In this document: in pieces, positions 1-9,293 of the stretch | How the letters are laid out: each line of letters starts with the position of its first letter | Numbering within the stretch: position 1 is the first letter of the stretch | From: JADHLJ01 sp038118725 | GTDB lineage: Bacteria > Pseudomonadota > Alphaproteobacteria > Thalassobaculales > Thalassobaculaceae | Assembly (NCBI GenBank): GCA_038118725.1 | Contig: JAYOIK010000023.1 | Coordinates: forward strand, 3,892 to 67,891 | DNA length: 64,000 nt | Direction: 5' to 3' | Made by a program: the position numbers and the translations under genes | The notes under the pieces: model-generated | The model's input: only the letters and a program-made list of their open reading frames with translations | The model's database searches: none | What the model was told of the DNA's origin: nothing

Positions 1-908
1 GCAAGACCATAGAAGGTTATCAACACGAAAAGCCCGATCAGCCCTAGTCCACCAATCAAACCGAACTCCTCGGCCAACATGGTGAAAATAAAGTCGGTCT
101 GTTTCTCCGGCAGAAAGTTCAAATGGCTTTGCGAGCCCTGCATGAAACCCTTGCCGAACATGCCACCCGACCCAAGCGCGATCTTGGATTGCAGAATGTG
201 GTACCCGGCGCCTAGGGGGTCGTTCTCGGGGTTGAGAAAGGTGAGAATGCGTTTCTTCTGATATTCCCTGAGAAACTGCCAGGCGATCGGTACGGACGCG
301 ATGCCGATGACCAGCAGTGTCACGAACTTCCACGCCCGTACCCCCGCCAGGAAAAAGATCGCGCCACTGCCCAGTAGGATCATGCCGGCGGTGCCGAGAT
401 CGGGTTGGCGCAGGACCAGCACCACCGGCGCCGCGACCATCGCCAAGGGGATCAACAGGTAAAGCGGTCGGGCGACGTTCTCATGAGTCAATCCATGAAA
501 ATACCGGGCCAAGGCAAGCACCAGGGCAATCTTCATAAGTTCGGAAGGTTGCAACTGGAAGATTCCGAGATCGATCCAGCGCTGGGCCCCCATGCCGATT
601 TCTCCGGCCACCTCGACCGCCGCCAGCATCGCCAGAACCACGCCATAGGCCGCGTAGGACCATTTCATCAACCATCTGAGATCAACCAGCGCGATGCAGA
701 TGGCGATCGCCAGACCGACGGCGTAGCGGATCATCTGGCGATAGGCCCATGGGCTCCAATCACCATTGGCGGCGGAATACAGCATCGCGAAGCCGACGGC
801 GGCGACCATGCTGATCAAAACGATCAGGCCCCAGTTCAATTGCCGTAGCTTGCGCGGAAGCGTCAATTCCGGAGGGTTCAACGCGTCGATCTGTGGGCGC
901 CGGGCCAT
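1..908 (-). CDS. rodA: RodA peptidoglycan glycosyltransferase (SEDS family), 3' end outside window
   Basis: SEDS-family glycan polymerase that works with PBP2 in the elongasome in the inner membrane. Translating the minus strand from the ATG at 908-906 gives about 302 open codons to the window edge; full proteins are around 370-390 residues, so the C-terminal part is missing. Several hydrophobic helices are visible, and SEDS signatures are present: AQRWIDLG, QPSELMKIAL and RQPDLGTAG, then the loop with SQSHLNFLPEKQTDFIF. The start overlaps the mrdA stop (TGATG), the usual coupled arrangement. It is the last visible gene of the mreB-mreC-mreD-mrdA-rodA operon. Identity is firm; only the C-terminus is unseen. 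Confidence 0.95.
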   Translation of the reverse strand, partial: MARRPQIDALNPPELTLPRKLRQLNWGLIVLISMVAAVGFAMLYSAANGDWSPWAYRQMIRYAVGLAIAICIALVDLRWLMKWSYAAYGVVLAMLAAVEVAGEIGMGAQRWIDLGIFQLQPSELMKIALVLALARYFHGLTHENVARPLYLLIPLAMVAAPVVLVLRQPDLGTAGMILLGSGAIFFLAGVRAWKFVTLLVIGIASVPIAWQFLREYQKKRILTFLNPENDPLGAGYHILQSKIALGSGGMFGKGFMQGSQSHLNFLPEKQTDFIFTMLAEEFGLIGGLGLIGLFVLITFYGL

Positions 909-2884
909 CAGGACTCTTCCCCGGGTTCAAGCGTCGTCGACGCCACGCGCGTCGGGTCCAGGCGCAAGGTCTCGGCGAGAATATCCTTGGCGATCGGCGC
1001 CGCCATTGAACTGCCGCTTCCGCCATGTTCCACCACCACCGCGACGGCGTAGCGAGGCGCTTCCAGAGGGGCATAGGCGACGAACATCGCGTGGTCCCGG
1101 TCCGCCCAGGGCCGGTCCTCGTTTTTGATCTTGCCGGCGAGACGTTCCGCCTTGGTGATCCGCTTTACCTGAACCGAACCGCTCTTGCCGCCGAAGCGAA
1201 ACGGATCGCTTTTCTTGGGCACGGCCCGCGCCGTTCCGCGCTTGCCGTTAAACACGCGGTCCATTCCCTCGAGCACTAGTTCCAGATGCTCGGGCGTAAC
1301 CTTCACGGTTCCGAAATCTGGTTCCGGCGCGTCCGGGTCCCGAACCAGACGCGGCACCACGGCGGCGCCACCGTTCACCAGTCGCGCGGTCATCGTCGCC
1401 ATCTGCAGCGGCGTGCACAGCACAAACCCCTGACCGATCCCGGTGATCAGCGTCTCACCCTTTTTCCAGGCCTCGCCACGGTTCGCTTGCTTACATTAGC
1501 TAGTAGGAATCAAGCCGCGACTTTCGCGTGGTAGTTGGATGCCGAGTTTTTCACCAAGCCCGAAGCGTCGCGCCATGTCGGCGATCCGGTCGATACCGAT
1601 CCGCTTGGCCATCTCGTAGAGATAGATATCGCAGCTTTGCTCCAAGGCGCCGATCATATCAAGATGGCCGTGACCATGCTTTTTCCAGCAATGGAAACGG
1701 GCGTTTCCGAGCTCCATGTGTCCCGGACAAAAAATCTTTGTATCCGGCGTGGCGACATCCGCTTCAAGCGCCGCGAGACAGACCAGCATCTTGAATGTCG
1801 AGCCCGGCGAGTACTGACCCGTGACCGCCTTGTTGGTCATCGGCGAGCGCGGGTTTGAAAGCAATCGCTCCCAATCCCGTGGGCTGAGGCCCTTGTTGAA
1901 AAGATTCGGGTCATATCCGGGCGTTGAGACCAGGGCCAGCACATCGCCGCGATGAACATCCATGACCACCGCCGCGCCACTTTCCGGCTGCGCGACAGCG
2001 CCGGTCTTGTCCAACGCGATGGATGCTCCCACGGGCGGCGGTGTCTTCAGTTTCGCGATGGCCGCGACCGCCCGAGGATCGCTCCTGGGCACGATCTCCG
2101 CCTTGCCCTGGGCCAAGCGCCGCGACGCCATCTCCTGTAGGCGCACGTCGACGGTCAAGGATACGTCCTTGCCCGGTTGCCCCTCGTTACCCGGCAGTTT
2201 ACGGATTATCCGCCCCAGCGCGTTGACTTCCACCTGGCGCTGGCCGGAGGCGCCGCGCATATCCAGATCGTAGAGTTTTTCGATGCCGGATTTGCCAATC
2301 CGAAAGTCCGGGAGCTCTAGAACCGGGTCGCCGGTCAGTTCGGACTCCGATACCGCCGCGACATAGCCCGTGAGATGAACCGCCGACGCCCCGTGGGGGT
2401 AGTTGCGGGAACGCCCGACCTCGATCCGTATACCCGGCAGATAGGGCGCATTGATCGCGACCTTGGATATATCCTGGCGAGACAGGTTCTCCACCACGGT
2501 AATCGGCACGAACCCACGCTTGCGCCTGGTCTCGCGCAGAACACGCTTGAAGTCCCAATCCTCAATTCGAACGATTTCTCGCAGAGTCGTCAGGGTGCGC
2601 GCCACGTCCGAGGTTTGCTCGGCGACGATCTCGATCCGGAAGTTATCCCGGTTATCCGCCAGCGCCATGCCGTTGCGGTCGAATATACGACCGCGGATCG
2701 GAGGGAGCAGTTCCAGATTGAACTGATTGTCCTCCGACAATGTCCGGTATCGCGCCGACTCAACGACCTGGAGGTAGTAAAGCCGCCCCGCCAGGGCGCT
2801 GAACAGACCCAGTTTGGCGCCGCCCAGCAGGAGCGCCCGGCGGGTGAAGATCCGTTGGGTTTCCTGATCGCTGGTGCGTCTCAT
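908..2884 (-). pseudogene. mrdA: Penicillin-binding protein 2 (MrdA), interrupted by an in-frame TAA
   Basis: Elongation-specific peptidoglycan transpeptidase, anchored by an N-terminal helix (residues about 17-35), followed by the PBP dimerisation region and the transpeptidase domain. The reading frame runs from ATG 2884 to a stop at 908-910 (658 residues), but codon 463 (1498-1496) is TAA. The N-terminal piece (462 aa) has the SxxK motif STFK (S362, K365) and SCD (S417). The KSG motif (K567) lies after the stop in the same frame, so neither piece would be a complete enzyme. Homology continues without a gap across the stop: GLIPTS before, CKQANRGEAWKKGETL after. The next codon is TGT (Cys) where families usually have Trp (WK). 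This may be a true nonsense mutation or a sequence error; mrdA is normally essential in rods. Confidence 0.85.
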
Positions 2885-2898
2885 GCCGACCCTCGCCC

Positions 2899-3408
2899 CT
2901 ATCGGACCAGGTACCGGTGCACGCGCACGAAAACCCACGCGCCGATCGGAAAACACGCGGCGGTCATCAGAAACTGAAAGATCACCGCCGGCGATAGCAA
3001 AAGCTCCGTCGCCAGGATACATGTCAGGATCCACATCAGCACGAACCCACCAGCCGAGATAACCGTGAAACCCAGCCAGGCAACGAAAAATGGTTTGCCG
3101 AGAAAGACCTGGCGTTGGGTCAAGGTCACGCCATGCACGGCGAGCAAGGTAAGCGCCGTCAATCCCGTGGGATTGCCCAGTAGAATATCCTGCGCCAGGC
3201 CGAGCAAGAACACGGCAACGGGCGGCAGTAGGTCTGGCCGGTAAACCGACCAGTAGAACACCGCCATCACGGTGATCACCGGCATCACGTCCGACAACGC
3301 GGGCAGTCCGAGCGGAATGACATTCAGCAAGGCCAGGATCAAGGTCGTCACCGCCGGCATCATGTGCCGGGCCCAACTATCCATCCGGTGCACGAATCCC
3401 GGAGTCAT
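2899..3408 (-). CDS. mreD: Rod-shape-determining protein MreD
   Basis: Small integral membrane protein (169 aa) of the elongasome, thought to connect MreC with the PBP2/RodA machinery. It is almost wholly hydrophobic, with about five to six predicted helices, for example TTLILALLNVIPLGLPAL near residues 21-38 and segments at 60-75, 105-130 and 135-160. The motif LGLAQDILLGNPTGLTAL is typical of MreD (second or third helix, PF04093). Its ATG overlaps the end of mreC by 4 bases, and mrdA begins 14 bases after it ends, so it is translationally coupled inside the operon. Length is normal for the family. Identity rests on context plus this hydrophobic pattern, because MreD proteins diverge quickly. 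Confidence 0.9.
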   Translation of the reverse strand: MTPGFVHRMDSWARHMMPAVTTLILALLNVIPLGLPALSDVMPVITVMAVFYWSVYRPDLLPPVAVFLLGLAQDILLGNPTGLTALTLLAVHGVTLTQRQVFLGKPFFVAWLGFTVISAGGFVLMWILTCILATELLLSPAVIFQFLMTAACFPIGAWVFVRVHRYLVR

Positions 3409-4394
3409 GGACGCCCGCTTCCCTCGGCTCCCACTAAGGGCGTGGTGACCGACGGAGCGTCCCCAATCACGGAGACACCGCCCGAGGAAGTTGACTCGGG
3501 AGCGGTCAACGCCTTTAGCGGGGTACCCGGTTGGGCCTCCGAGATCGGCTGGCTATTGGAACCTTCGATCCGATAGTCCAGGAATTGGATATATTCCAAT
3601 CTATCCCAATCAACGATGGGCTTCACTTGCACTCCGGTCTCGCTGATCGCGGTGATCACGCCAACCGGCAAACCCGCAGGCAGAACCCCGCCCTCGCCCG
3701 AGGTAACGACCGGATCACCCGTGGAAACATGGGCGTTCTGCGGAAGAAACAGTAGTCGAGGCCGATTGGAGTTATCGCCGGACAAAACGCCCGGATCCCG
3801 GGTTGTCTGAACCGTGACCGGAATCTGCGAGTTGAGATCGGTCATCAGTAGAACGCGCGAATGATGCTCTCCAACCTCCACGACGACGCCGACAAATCCA
3901 CTTCCCGACACCGCCGCCAAGCCACGCCGAGCGCCCTGGCGGGCACCGACATTCACCAAAATACTCCGAACGAAGGGTCCGCCGGCATTGGAAATCGCGC
4001 GCCCGGAGATTACCCGCGGCGTCGGCGGGGCGACGAAATGGGTAAGGCGCTTGAGGGCTTGGTTTTCCGCTTGTAGGCCGGTCGCGACGTGCTGCCACTG
4101 ACGCAATCGCGCGTTCTCGAGCTTCAGGCGTTCAACCTCGCCTTGAAGGTCCCGCAGCTCGGCCACCCGATCCAGCGCCCGGGTCATTGACCCGGCCGGT
4201 TCCGAGAGCACTTCTAGGATCGGCACCATCGCGTCCGTCACCGCCACCCGGGTCCGCTCGACGATCACCATATCGGCCTTACCCAGAAGCATCAGTCCGA
4301 AAGCAGCGAAAACCAGCGCAACATAGGCAAAGCGATGCCACAGCGAGCGTACCGGCTGCGCAACTCTCGTAAATGAAACGGGTCTCGACGCCAT
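3405..4394 (-). CDS. mreC: Rod-shape-determining protein MreC
   Basis: Bitopic periplasmic scaffold of the elongasome (329 aa). A single membrane helix lies near residues 22-42, followed by a coiled coil (about 65-115, rich in Leu/Glu/Arg heptads, including GEVERLKLENARLRQW). Two beta-rich domains follow, with the characteristic GRAISNAGGPFVRSILVN and SGSGFVGVVVEVGEHHSRVLLMT stretches (each longer run shortened here). The tail after residue 285 is Ser/Pro-rich and low in complexity, as is common in alphaproteobacterial MreC. It sits 23 bases downstream of mreB and overlaps mreD by 4 bases, as expected for co-transcription. Family length is about 280-360 aa, so it appears intact. Confidence 0.93.
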   Translation of the reverse strand: MASRPVSFTRVAQPVRSLWHRFAYVALVFAAFGLMLLGKADMVIVERTRVAVTDAMVPILEVLSEPAGSMTRALDRVAELRDLQGEVERLKLENARLRQWQHVATGLQAENQALKRLTHFVAPPTPRVISGRAISNAGGPFVRSILVNVGARQGARRGLAAVSGSGFVGVVVEVGEHHSRVLLMTDLNSQIPVTVQTTRDPGVLSGDNSNRPRLLFLPQNAHVSTGDPVVTSGEGGVLPAGLPVGVITAISETGVQVKPIVDWDRLEYIQFLDYRIEGSNSQPISEAQPGTPLKALTAPESTSSGGVSVIGDAPSVTTPLVGAEGSGRP

Positions 4395-4417
4395 CGCTCC
4401 CTCTGGCTCCTAAGACG

Positions 4418-5485
4418 TCAGCGTTTCCATCTCTCGTGACCGCGGTAAGAGGTGTGCAACACGTTCCGCAGGATCGACATCTCCTCAAGGCAGCGCCCGG
4501 TTCCGAGTGCCACGCACGACAAAGGGTCGTCGGCGATCGATACCGGCAGCCCCGTCGAATGCCGCAACACGAAATCCATATTGCCGAGCAGCGCGCCACC
4601 ACCTGTAAGCACGATACCCTTGTCGACGATATCGGCGGCCAGTTCCGGCGGTGTTTGCTCTAGCGCGACCTTCACCGCCTCGACTATCTGACTAATCGGT
4701 TCGGCAAGGCTCTCGGCGATCTGGGCTTGGTCGATCACCAACTCCTTTGGCACGCCGTTCATGAGGTCGCGGCCCTTGATCTCCAATGTCTTGCCCAAGC
4801 CGTCCTCGGGCGGAAAGGCCGAACCGATTTCCTTCTTGATCCGCTCGGCGCTGCTTTCGCCGACCAGCAGGTTATGATTACGCCGGATATAGGCGATGAT
4901 AGCCTCGTCCATCTTGTCGCCGCCGACCCTGACCGAGCGGGAATAGACGATGCCGCCCAGCGAGATGACCGCAACCTCGGTGGTGCCGCCACCGATATCG
5001 ACCACCATCGAGCCGGTCGGCTCGGTTACCGGCAGATTGGCGCCGATCGCGGCCGCCATCGGTTCCTCGATCAGGTGAACCTTTCGGGCGCCGGCGCGCT
5101 CGGCGGATTCCTCGATGGCCCTTTGTTCAACCGCCGTCGAGCCCGAGGGCACGCAAATGATGACCTGCGGGCTGGCGAAACTACGGCGATTGTGAACCTT
5201 GCGGATGAAATGCTTGATCATTTCCTCCGCCACCTCGAAATCGGCGATCACGCCGTCCCTGAGCGGACGGATCGCCTGGATCGTGCCCGGCGTGCGGCCC
5301 AGCATCTGCTTGGCCTCGTCGCCGACGGCAAGGACCTGGTGTTTCTTGTCCAGGGTCGAGGTAATCGCGACAACCGAGGGTTCGTTCAGAACAATCCCCC
5401 GCCCCTTCACGTATACCAGCGTGTTGGCGGTACCCAAGTCGATCGCCATATCGGCGGACAGCAATCCGAAGAGATTCCCAAACAT
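4418..5485 (-). CDS. mreB: Rod-shape-determining actin homologue MreB
   Basis: Actin-like ATPase that forms membrane-associated filaments and positions lateral wall synthesis. The protein (355 aa) has the normal length (about 345-350) and starts MFGNLFGLLSADMAIDLGT, an amphipathic N-terminus followed by the phosphate-1 loop (DLGTANTLVY). Phosphate-2 (VVDIGGGTTEVAVISLGG, near residue 165) and the adenosine motif (GIVLTGGGALLG, near residue 290) are present. It is the first gene of the mreBCD-mrdA-rodA operon, so its promoter should lie in the 264-base gap upstream (5486-5749). No defect is seen, in contrast to mrdA in the same operon. Confidence 0.97.
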   Translation of the reverse strand: MFGNLFGLLSADMAIDLGTANTLVYVKGRGIVLNEPSVVAITSTLDKKHQVLAVGDEAKQMLGRTPGTIQAIRPLRDGVIADFEVAEEMIKHFIRKVHNRRSFASPQVIICVPSGSTAVEQRAIEESAERAGARKVHLIEEPMAAAIGANLPVTEPTGSMVVDIGGGTTEVAVISLGGIVYSRSVRVGGDKMDEAIIAYIRRNHNLLVGESSAERIKKEIGSAFPPEDGLGKTLEIKGRDLMNGVPKELVIDQAQIAESLAEPISQIVEAVKVALEQTPPELAADIVDKGIVLTGGGALLGNMDFVLRHSTGLPVSIADDPLSCVALGTGRCLEEMSILRNVLHTSYRGHERWKR

Positions 5486-5749
5486 CCGTGGTCAATCCGT
5501 TTCAATCAGCCGGCTGGTCGGTTCCACTTCACGACCAACGCACCAGCATTGCGACGATCGAGCGTTGGCGCATTTCGAGGGATCCGATCCGCCCAATCAC
5601 CCGAGGATTTAGTATCAGGTTAGATTCATACCATAGGATCAGGCATCTACGATACCTAATGATGGCAAAACCTCAAGTTCTTCGACAAATACCCCCTGGC
5701 TCGGACCATCGGGTATACCGCGAAAAACCGGCGAAAAGATGACCGGCGT
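5486..5749 (-). promoter_or_regulatory. Upstream region of the mre operon and 3' end of ilvH
   Basis: A 264-base gap between ilvH and mreB, both on the minus strand. It must hold the mreB promoter, but I could not define -35/-10 elements with confidence. On the ilvH side a short GC hairpin (CGGCG-TAAA-CGCCG) overlaps the ilvH stop, and a CCGG pair followed by TTTTT lies 20-35 bases further on. Together they could make a weak terminator for the ilvBH transcript. No coding potential or RNA gene was recognised here. Confidence 0.35.
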
Positions 5750-6277
5750 TTACGCCGAAAGCATCGGCATGTCGAGTTTTTGTCCCCGTGCAATGGCGAC
5801 AACACCTCCGCGACACACCTCGACCTCGCCCAACGCCACCATCAGATCGATGAAGGCATTGATTTTACGAGGACTTCCCGTGACCTCGAAGACGAAGCTT
5901 CCGAGCGTGCTGTCGATCGCGTTAGCTCGAAACATATCAGCTAGCCGTAGCGCCTCGATCCGCGCCTCCCCGGTGTTGCGCACCTTGATCAACGCCAGTT
6001 CCCGCTCAAGATGCGGACCCTCGATCGATAGATCGTGCACGTCATGTACCGGCACGAGCCGCGCGAGTTGAGCCTTGATCTGTTCGACGACCATCGCCGT
6101 ACCCGAGGTAACCACGGTAATCCGCGACAGACCTTGGCTTTCATCGACCTCGGAGACCGTAAGACTTTCGATGTTGTATCCTCGACCCGAGAACAGCCCG
6201 ATCACCCTGGCTAGAACACCGGGTTCGTTATCCACCAGCACGGCGATCGTGTGCCGGCGCTCGTTCGTTTCTTCCAT
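5750..6277 (-). CDS. ilvH: Acetolactate synthase small (regulatory) subunit
   Basis: Regulatory subunit of acetohydroxyacid synthase, which confers valine feedback control on the first common step of branched-chain amino acid synthesis. The N-terminal ACT domain is clear at about residues 6-85 (HTIAVLVDNEPGVLARVIGL, then SGRGYNIESLTV); the second half is the ALS_ss_C domain (ELALIKV, then VVAIARGQKLDM). I chose ATG 6277 (175 aa) over an upstream in-frame ATG at 6295 because the shorter form gives the usual short lead into the ACT domain, but the choice is not certain. It follows ilvB on the same strand with a gap of about 127 bases, the standard ilvB-ilvH pairing. Confidence 0.95.
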   Translation of the reverse strand: MEETNERRHTIAVLVDNEPGVLARVIGLFSGRGYNIESLTVSEVDESQGLSRITVVTSGTAMVVEQIKAQLARLVPVHDVHDLSIEGPHLERELALIKVRNTGEARIEALRLADMFRANAIDSTLGSFVFEVTGSPRKINAFIDLMVALGEVEVCRGGVVAIARGQKLDMPMLSA

Positions 6278-6404
6278 GTTACTCACGATAGTCACCCCGA
6301 ATAGCCGCGGTCTGGCCGCGTCCTCGAATTGTTATCCCGCCCCGCGAAAACATCCGCCGTCGCCGCTCCGCCTCGAAGCATCGGCGGCGGCAATCATTGG
6401 TGCG

Positions 6405-8192
6405 TCAAACCAGGACCATGCCCTTCTCGGACGTCCCCTTGTTGGCCTCGTCATTCGGCCCCAGCAGCATCTCGTTATGCGCCGCGCCGGAGGGAATCAT
6501 CGGGAAACAATTTTCGTCCTTCTTGACCCGAATATCGGCTAGAACGAACTTGTCCGTCTTGATCATCTCGTCGATTACGTCATCCAGGTCATCGACGCTT
6601 TCGGCCACCAGACCGACCCCGCCAAACGCCTCGGCGACCTTCACGAAATCGGGGAGCGAGTCGGAATAGCTCTCGGAATAACGGCCGCCGTGATTAAGCT
6701 CCTGCCACTGCCGGACCATGCCCATCCATTGGTTGTTCACGATGAAGGCCTTAACCGGAAGCTTGTACTGACTGATGGTCGACAGTTCCTGCATGTTCAT
6801 CAGGAACGAAGCCTCGCCGGCGATATCGATCACCAGGGAGTCCGGATGAGCGATCTGCACGCCCATCGCCGAGGGCAGGCCATAGCCCATGGTACCGAGG
6901 CCACCGGAAGTCATCCAGCGATGCGGCTCCTCAAATCCGAAATACTGTGCCGCCCACATCTGATGCTGGCCAACCTCGGTGGTGATGTAGGTGTCCATAT
7001 CCCGGGTTTTCTCGAACAACCGCTTGATCGCGTATTGCGGCATGATGATCTGGCCTTCTTGCTTGAACGCCAAGCAGTCACGGCCGCGCCATTCATCAAT
7101 CCGCTTCCACCATTTGGCCACCGCCTTGGTGTTGGGCTTGTATCCACGCTCCTTCCAAATCGCGATCATCTCCTCCAGAACCGTCGCGGCGTCGCCGACG
7201 ATCGGCACATCCACATAGACGTTCTTGTTGATCGAGGACTGGTCGATATCCACATGAATCTTCTTCGCACCCGTCGCGAAAGCGTCAAGCCGTCCGGTGA
7301 CCCGGTCATCGAACCGGGCACCGATATTCACCATGACGTCCGAGGCGTGCATGGCCAGATTGGCCTCGTAGGTACCATGCATGCCCAGCATGCCCACGAA
7401 ATGCTTGTCCGAGGCCGGCATCGCGCCCAGCCCCATCAAGGTCAAGGTCGCGGGATAGCCCGTCATGCGCACGAATTCAGTGAACAACGCACCCGCCTTG
7501 GCGCCGGAATTGATCAGGCCACCGCCGCCGTAGAAGATCGGACGCTCGGCCTTGGCGATCAGTTCCACCGCCTCCTCGAGCTTGGCGCGATCCCCCTTGA
7601 CCCGCGGCTGATACGCGCAGCGACGGGTATTGTCGGGTCCGTAATACGGCGCGTCGCCAAACTGAATATCCTTCGGCAAGTCAATAACGACCGGACCCGG
7701 TCGACCATGGGAGGCGACATAGAAGGCCTCGTGCATCACATCGGCCAGATCGTCGGAGCTTTTCACCAGGTAATTATGCTTGGTACAGGGCCGGGTGATG
7801 CCCGTCGTATCGGCTTCCTGAAAGGCATCATTGCCGATCAGATGCGTCGGCACCTGGCCGGTCAGGCAAACAATCGGGATACTGTCCATCAGCGCGTCGG
7901 TAAGCCCGGTGACCGCGTTGGTCGCGCCGGGCCCCGAGGTCACCAGAACCACGCCGACCTTGCCGGTCGACCGGGCATAGCCCTCGGCGGCGTGAACCGC
8001 GGCTTGTTCGTGGCGCACAAGAATGTGGCGTACCGCGTTGGTCTTGAAGAGCTCGTCGTAGATCGGCAATACCGCCCCGCCGGGATATCCGAATACGACT
8101 TCAACGCCCTGGTCCTGCAGTGCCTTGAGAATAACGGCGGCCCCGGTCATTCGGGCCTCGGGTTTTCGGGTTTGGGACATGCGGGGTGTCAT
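6405..8192 (-). CDS. ilvB: Acetolactate synthase large (catalytic) subunit
   Basis: ThDP- and FAD-dependent enzyme that makes acetolactate or acetohydroxybutyrate for isoleucine, valine and leucine synthesis. The 595-aa protein has the three expected ThDP-fold domains. The N-terminal PYR domain has FGYPGGAVLPIYDELF and the catalytic Glu in LVRHEQAAVHAAEGYAR; the central FAD/Rossmann part has YGGGGLINSG; the C-terminal PP domain has VGQHQMWAAQYF and AGEASFLMN followed by VNNQWMGMVRQWQ. ATG 8192 was chosen because AAGGA lies 8 bases upstream; the frame continues to an ATG at 8222 with no such site. It pairs with ilvH just downstream. Confidence 0.96.
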   Translation of the reverse strand: MTPRMSQTRKPEARMTGAAVILKALQDQGVEVVFGYPGGAVLPIYDELFKTNAVRHILVRHEQAAVHAAEGYARSTGKVGVVLVTSGPGATNAVTGLTDALMDSIPIVCLTGQVPTHLIGNDAFQEADTTGITRPCTKHNYLVKSSDDLADVMHEAFYVASHGRPGPVVIDLPKDIQFGDAPYYGPDNTRRCAYQPRVKGDRAKLEEAVELIAKAERPIFYGGGGLINSGAKAGALFTEFVRMTGYPATLTLMGLGAMPASDKHFVGMLGMHGTYEANLAMHASDVMVNIGARFDDRVTGRLDAFATGAKKIHVDIDQSSINKNVYVDVPIVGDAATVLEEMIAIWKERGYKPNTKAVAKWWKRIDEWRGRDCLAFKQEGQIIMPQYAIKRLFEKTRDMDTYITTEVGQHQMWAAQYFGFEEPHRWMTSGGLGTMGYGLPSAMGVQIAHPDSLVIDIAGEASFLMNMQELSTISQYKLPVKAFIVNNQWMGMVRQWQELNHGGRYSESYSDSLPDFVKVAEAFGGVGLVAESVDDLDDVIDEMIKTDKFVLADIRVKKDENCFPMIPSGAAHNEMLLGPNDEANKGTSEKGMVLV

Positions 8193-8200
8193 GATTCCGA

Positions 8201-8205
8201 TCCTT
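8201..8205 (-). promoter_or_regulatory. Shine-Dalgarno site that sets the ilvB start
   Basis: AAGGA on the minus strand, 8 bases before ATG 8192. It favours this start over the in-frame ATG 30 bases upstream. Confidence 0.6.
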
Positions 8206-8281
8206 TTCGATAGGAGTTTCAAGGGCTACAGAAGGCAATCGCGACCCAAGCGGGCCGCGACTCGGCGCGGAACCTAACGCT

Positions 8282-9262
8282 TCAGTTGGTTGGGGTCAAC
8301 AACAACTCACGAATTTTCGAAAAGATTTCTTCCTCCATTCTTTTCGAAAATTGCGCATGGATCGGAATTTTCGGAATGAACTGATGACGAAACCAGGTCA
8401 TCTGGCGTTTGGCATAGCGACGCGTGGCTCTTTGGGCGCGCTCGACCGCCTCCTCTAGCGAGATCTCGCCGCGGATATGACTCTGTAACTCCGGCAACCC
8501 GAGGGCCTTCATCCCAGGCAGTGCGGGGTCATAACCAAGCGCCGCGACCCGACCGGCCTCCTCCAAGCCCCCCGAGTTCACCATTTTACGAAAACGCCCA
8601 TCGCACGTCGCGTAGAGCGCGCCACGCTCCGGAAGCAGGGCAATGGATACTGGATAAAGGTTAATCACGGGACGCTGTCCATCGGCCTGCCAATCGGCGA
8701 GCGAACGGTCGGTCGCCTGGACGACTTCCCAGGCGCGAATCAGCCTTTGCATATCTCCATCGGCGAGACGCGCCGCCATCACCGGATCACGCTCCGACAA
8801 TGCTCTTCGAAACGCCGGCCCGCCGAGCGCCGCGTGACGCGCCCTCGCCTCGGCCCGAGTGGCTTCGGGAATGTCGGGGATCGCCGAAATTCCTTCCAAC
8901 AGGGCGCGGATGTAAAACCCGGTGCCGCCGCAAATGACGGGTATCCGCCCTCGGCGATGAATTTCCCGTATCGCTTCCACCGCCAGGTCGAGCCATGCCG
9001 CGACGGAGCACGGCTCTGTGATCGAACGGGTTCCGTAAAGATGATGGGGCACCCGCTCCAGGTCCTCGACGCCGGGACGAGCGGTCAGGATTTCAAGCTC
9101 CCCGTAGATCTGCATGGAATCGGCGTTGACCACCTCGCCACCGAATGTCTCGGCGACGCGCGTGGCGAGCGCGGACTTCCCGCTTGCCGTCGGGCCGGCG
9201 ACCACGACAATGGGGATTGGGTTGGCGACCTCGCTCGCCTCGCTGGATATCACGCTGGACAT
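8282..9262 (-). CDS. miaA: tRNA dimethylallyltransferase MiaA
   Basis: Prenylates A37 of tRNAs that read UNN codons. The 326-aa protein has the P-loop GPTASGKSAL near residue 23, the DSMQIY motif that follows it, CGGTGFYIRALLEG, and a C-terminal helix with RATRRYAKRQMTWFR, which binds the tRNA. The frame stays open upstream to 9514, but that extension lies under serB on the other strand and has no family similarity. ATG 9262 gives the usual N-terminus and length (300-330 aa). The gene is divergent from serB, with only 31 bases between starts, so the two promoters must overlap. Confidence 0.95.
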   Translation of the reverse strand: MSSVISSEASEVANPIPIVVVAGPTASGKSALATRVAETFGGEVVNADSMQIYGELEILTARPGVEDLERVPHHLYGTRSITEPCSVAAWLDLAVEAIREIHRRGRIPVICGGTGFYIRALLEGISAIPDIPEATRAEARARHAALGGPAFRRALSERDPVMAARLADGDMQRLIRAWEVVQATDRSLADWQADGQRPVINLYPVSIALLPERGALYATCDGRFRKMVNSGGLEEAGRVAALGYDPALPGMKALGLPELQSHIRGEISLEEAVERAQRATRRYAKRQMTWFRHQFIPKIPIHAQFSKRMEEEIFSKIRELLLTPTN

Positions 9263-9293
9263 GGGCCTCGGCGATACGCCATAAGCCGGTCCC

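Noticed and set aside
1496..1498. A changed genetic code in which TAA is a sense codon
   Set aside because: TAA ends other genes here, for example at 20041 and in the tmRNA tag frame.
1496..3376. A 626-codon open frame that seems to run from inside mreD into mrdA
   Set aside because: The first 164 codons are a wrong frame under mreD, with none of the PBP2 or MreD features. The real mrdA begins at ATG 2884.
6790..6860. IlvB has AGEASF where many homologues have the ThDP Asp (GDG/GDA)
   Set aside because: I recall the Glu form in alphaproteobacterial IlvB sequences, and all other motifs are intact, so I do not call it a defect.
6690..8213. A long plus-strand frame (507 codons) opposite ilvB
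   Set aside because: It is antisense to a well-conserved gene, has a composition typical of GC-rich shadow frames, and no recognisable motifs.
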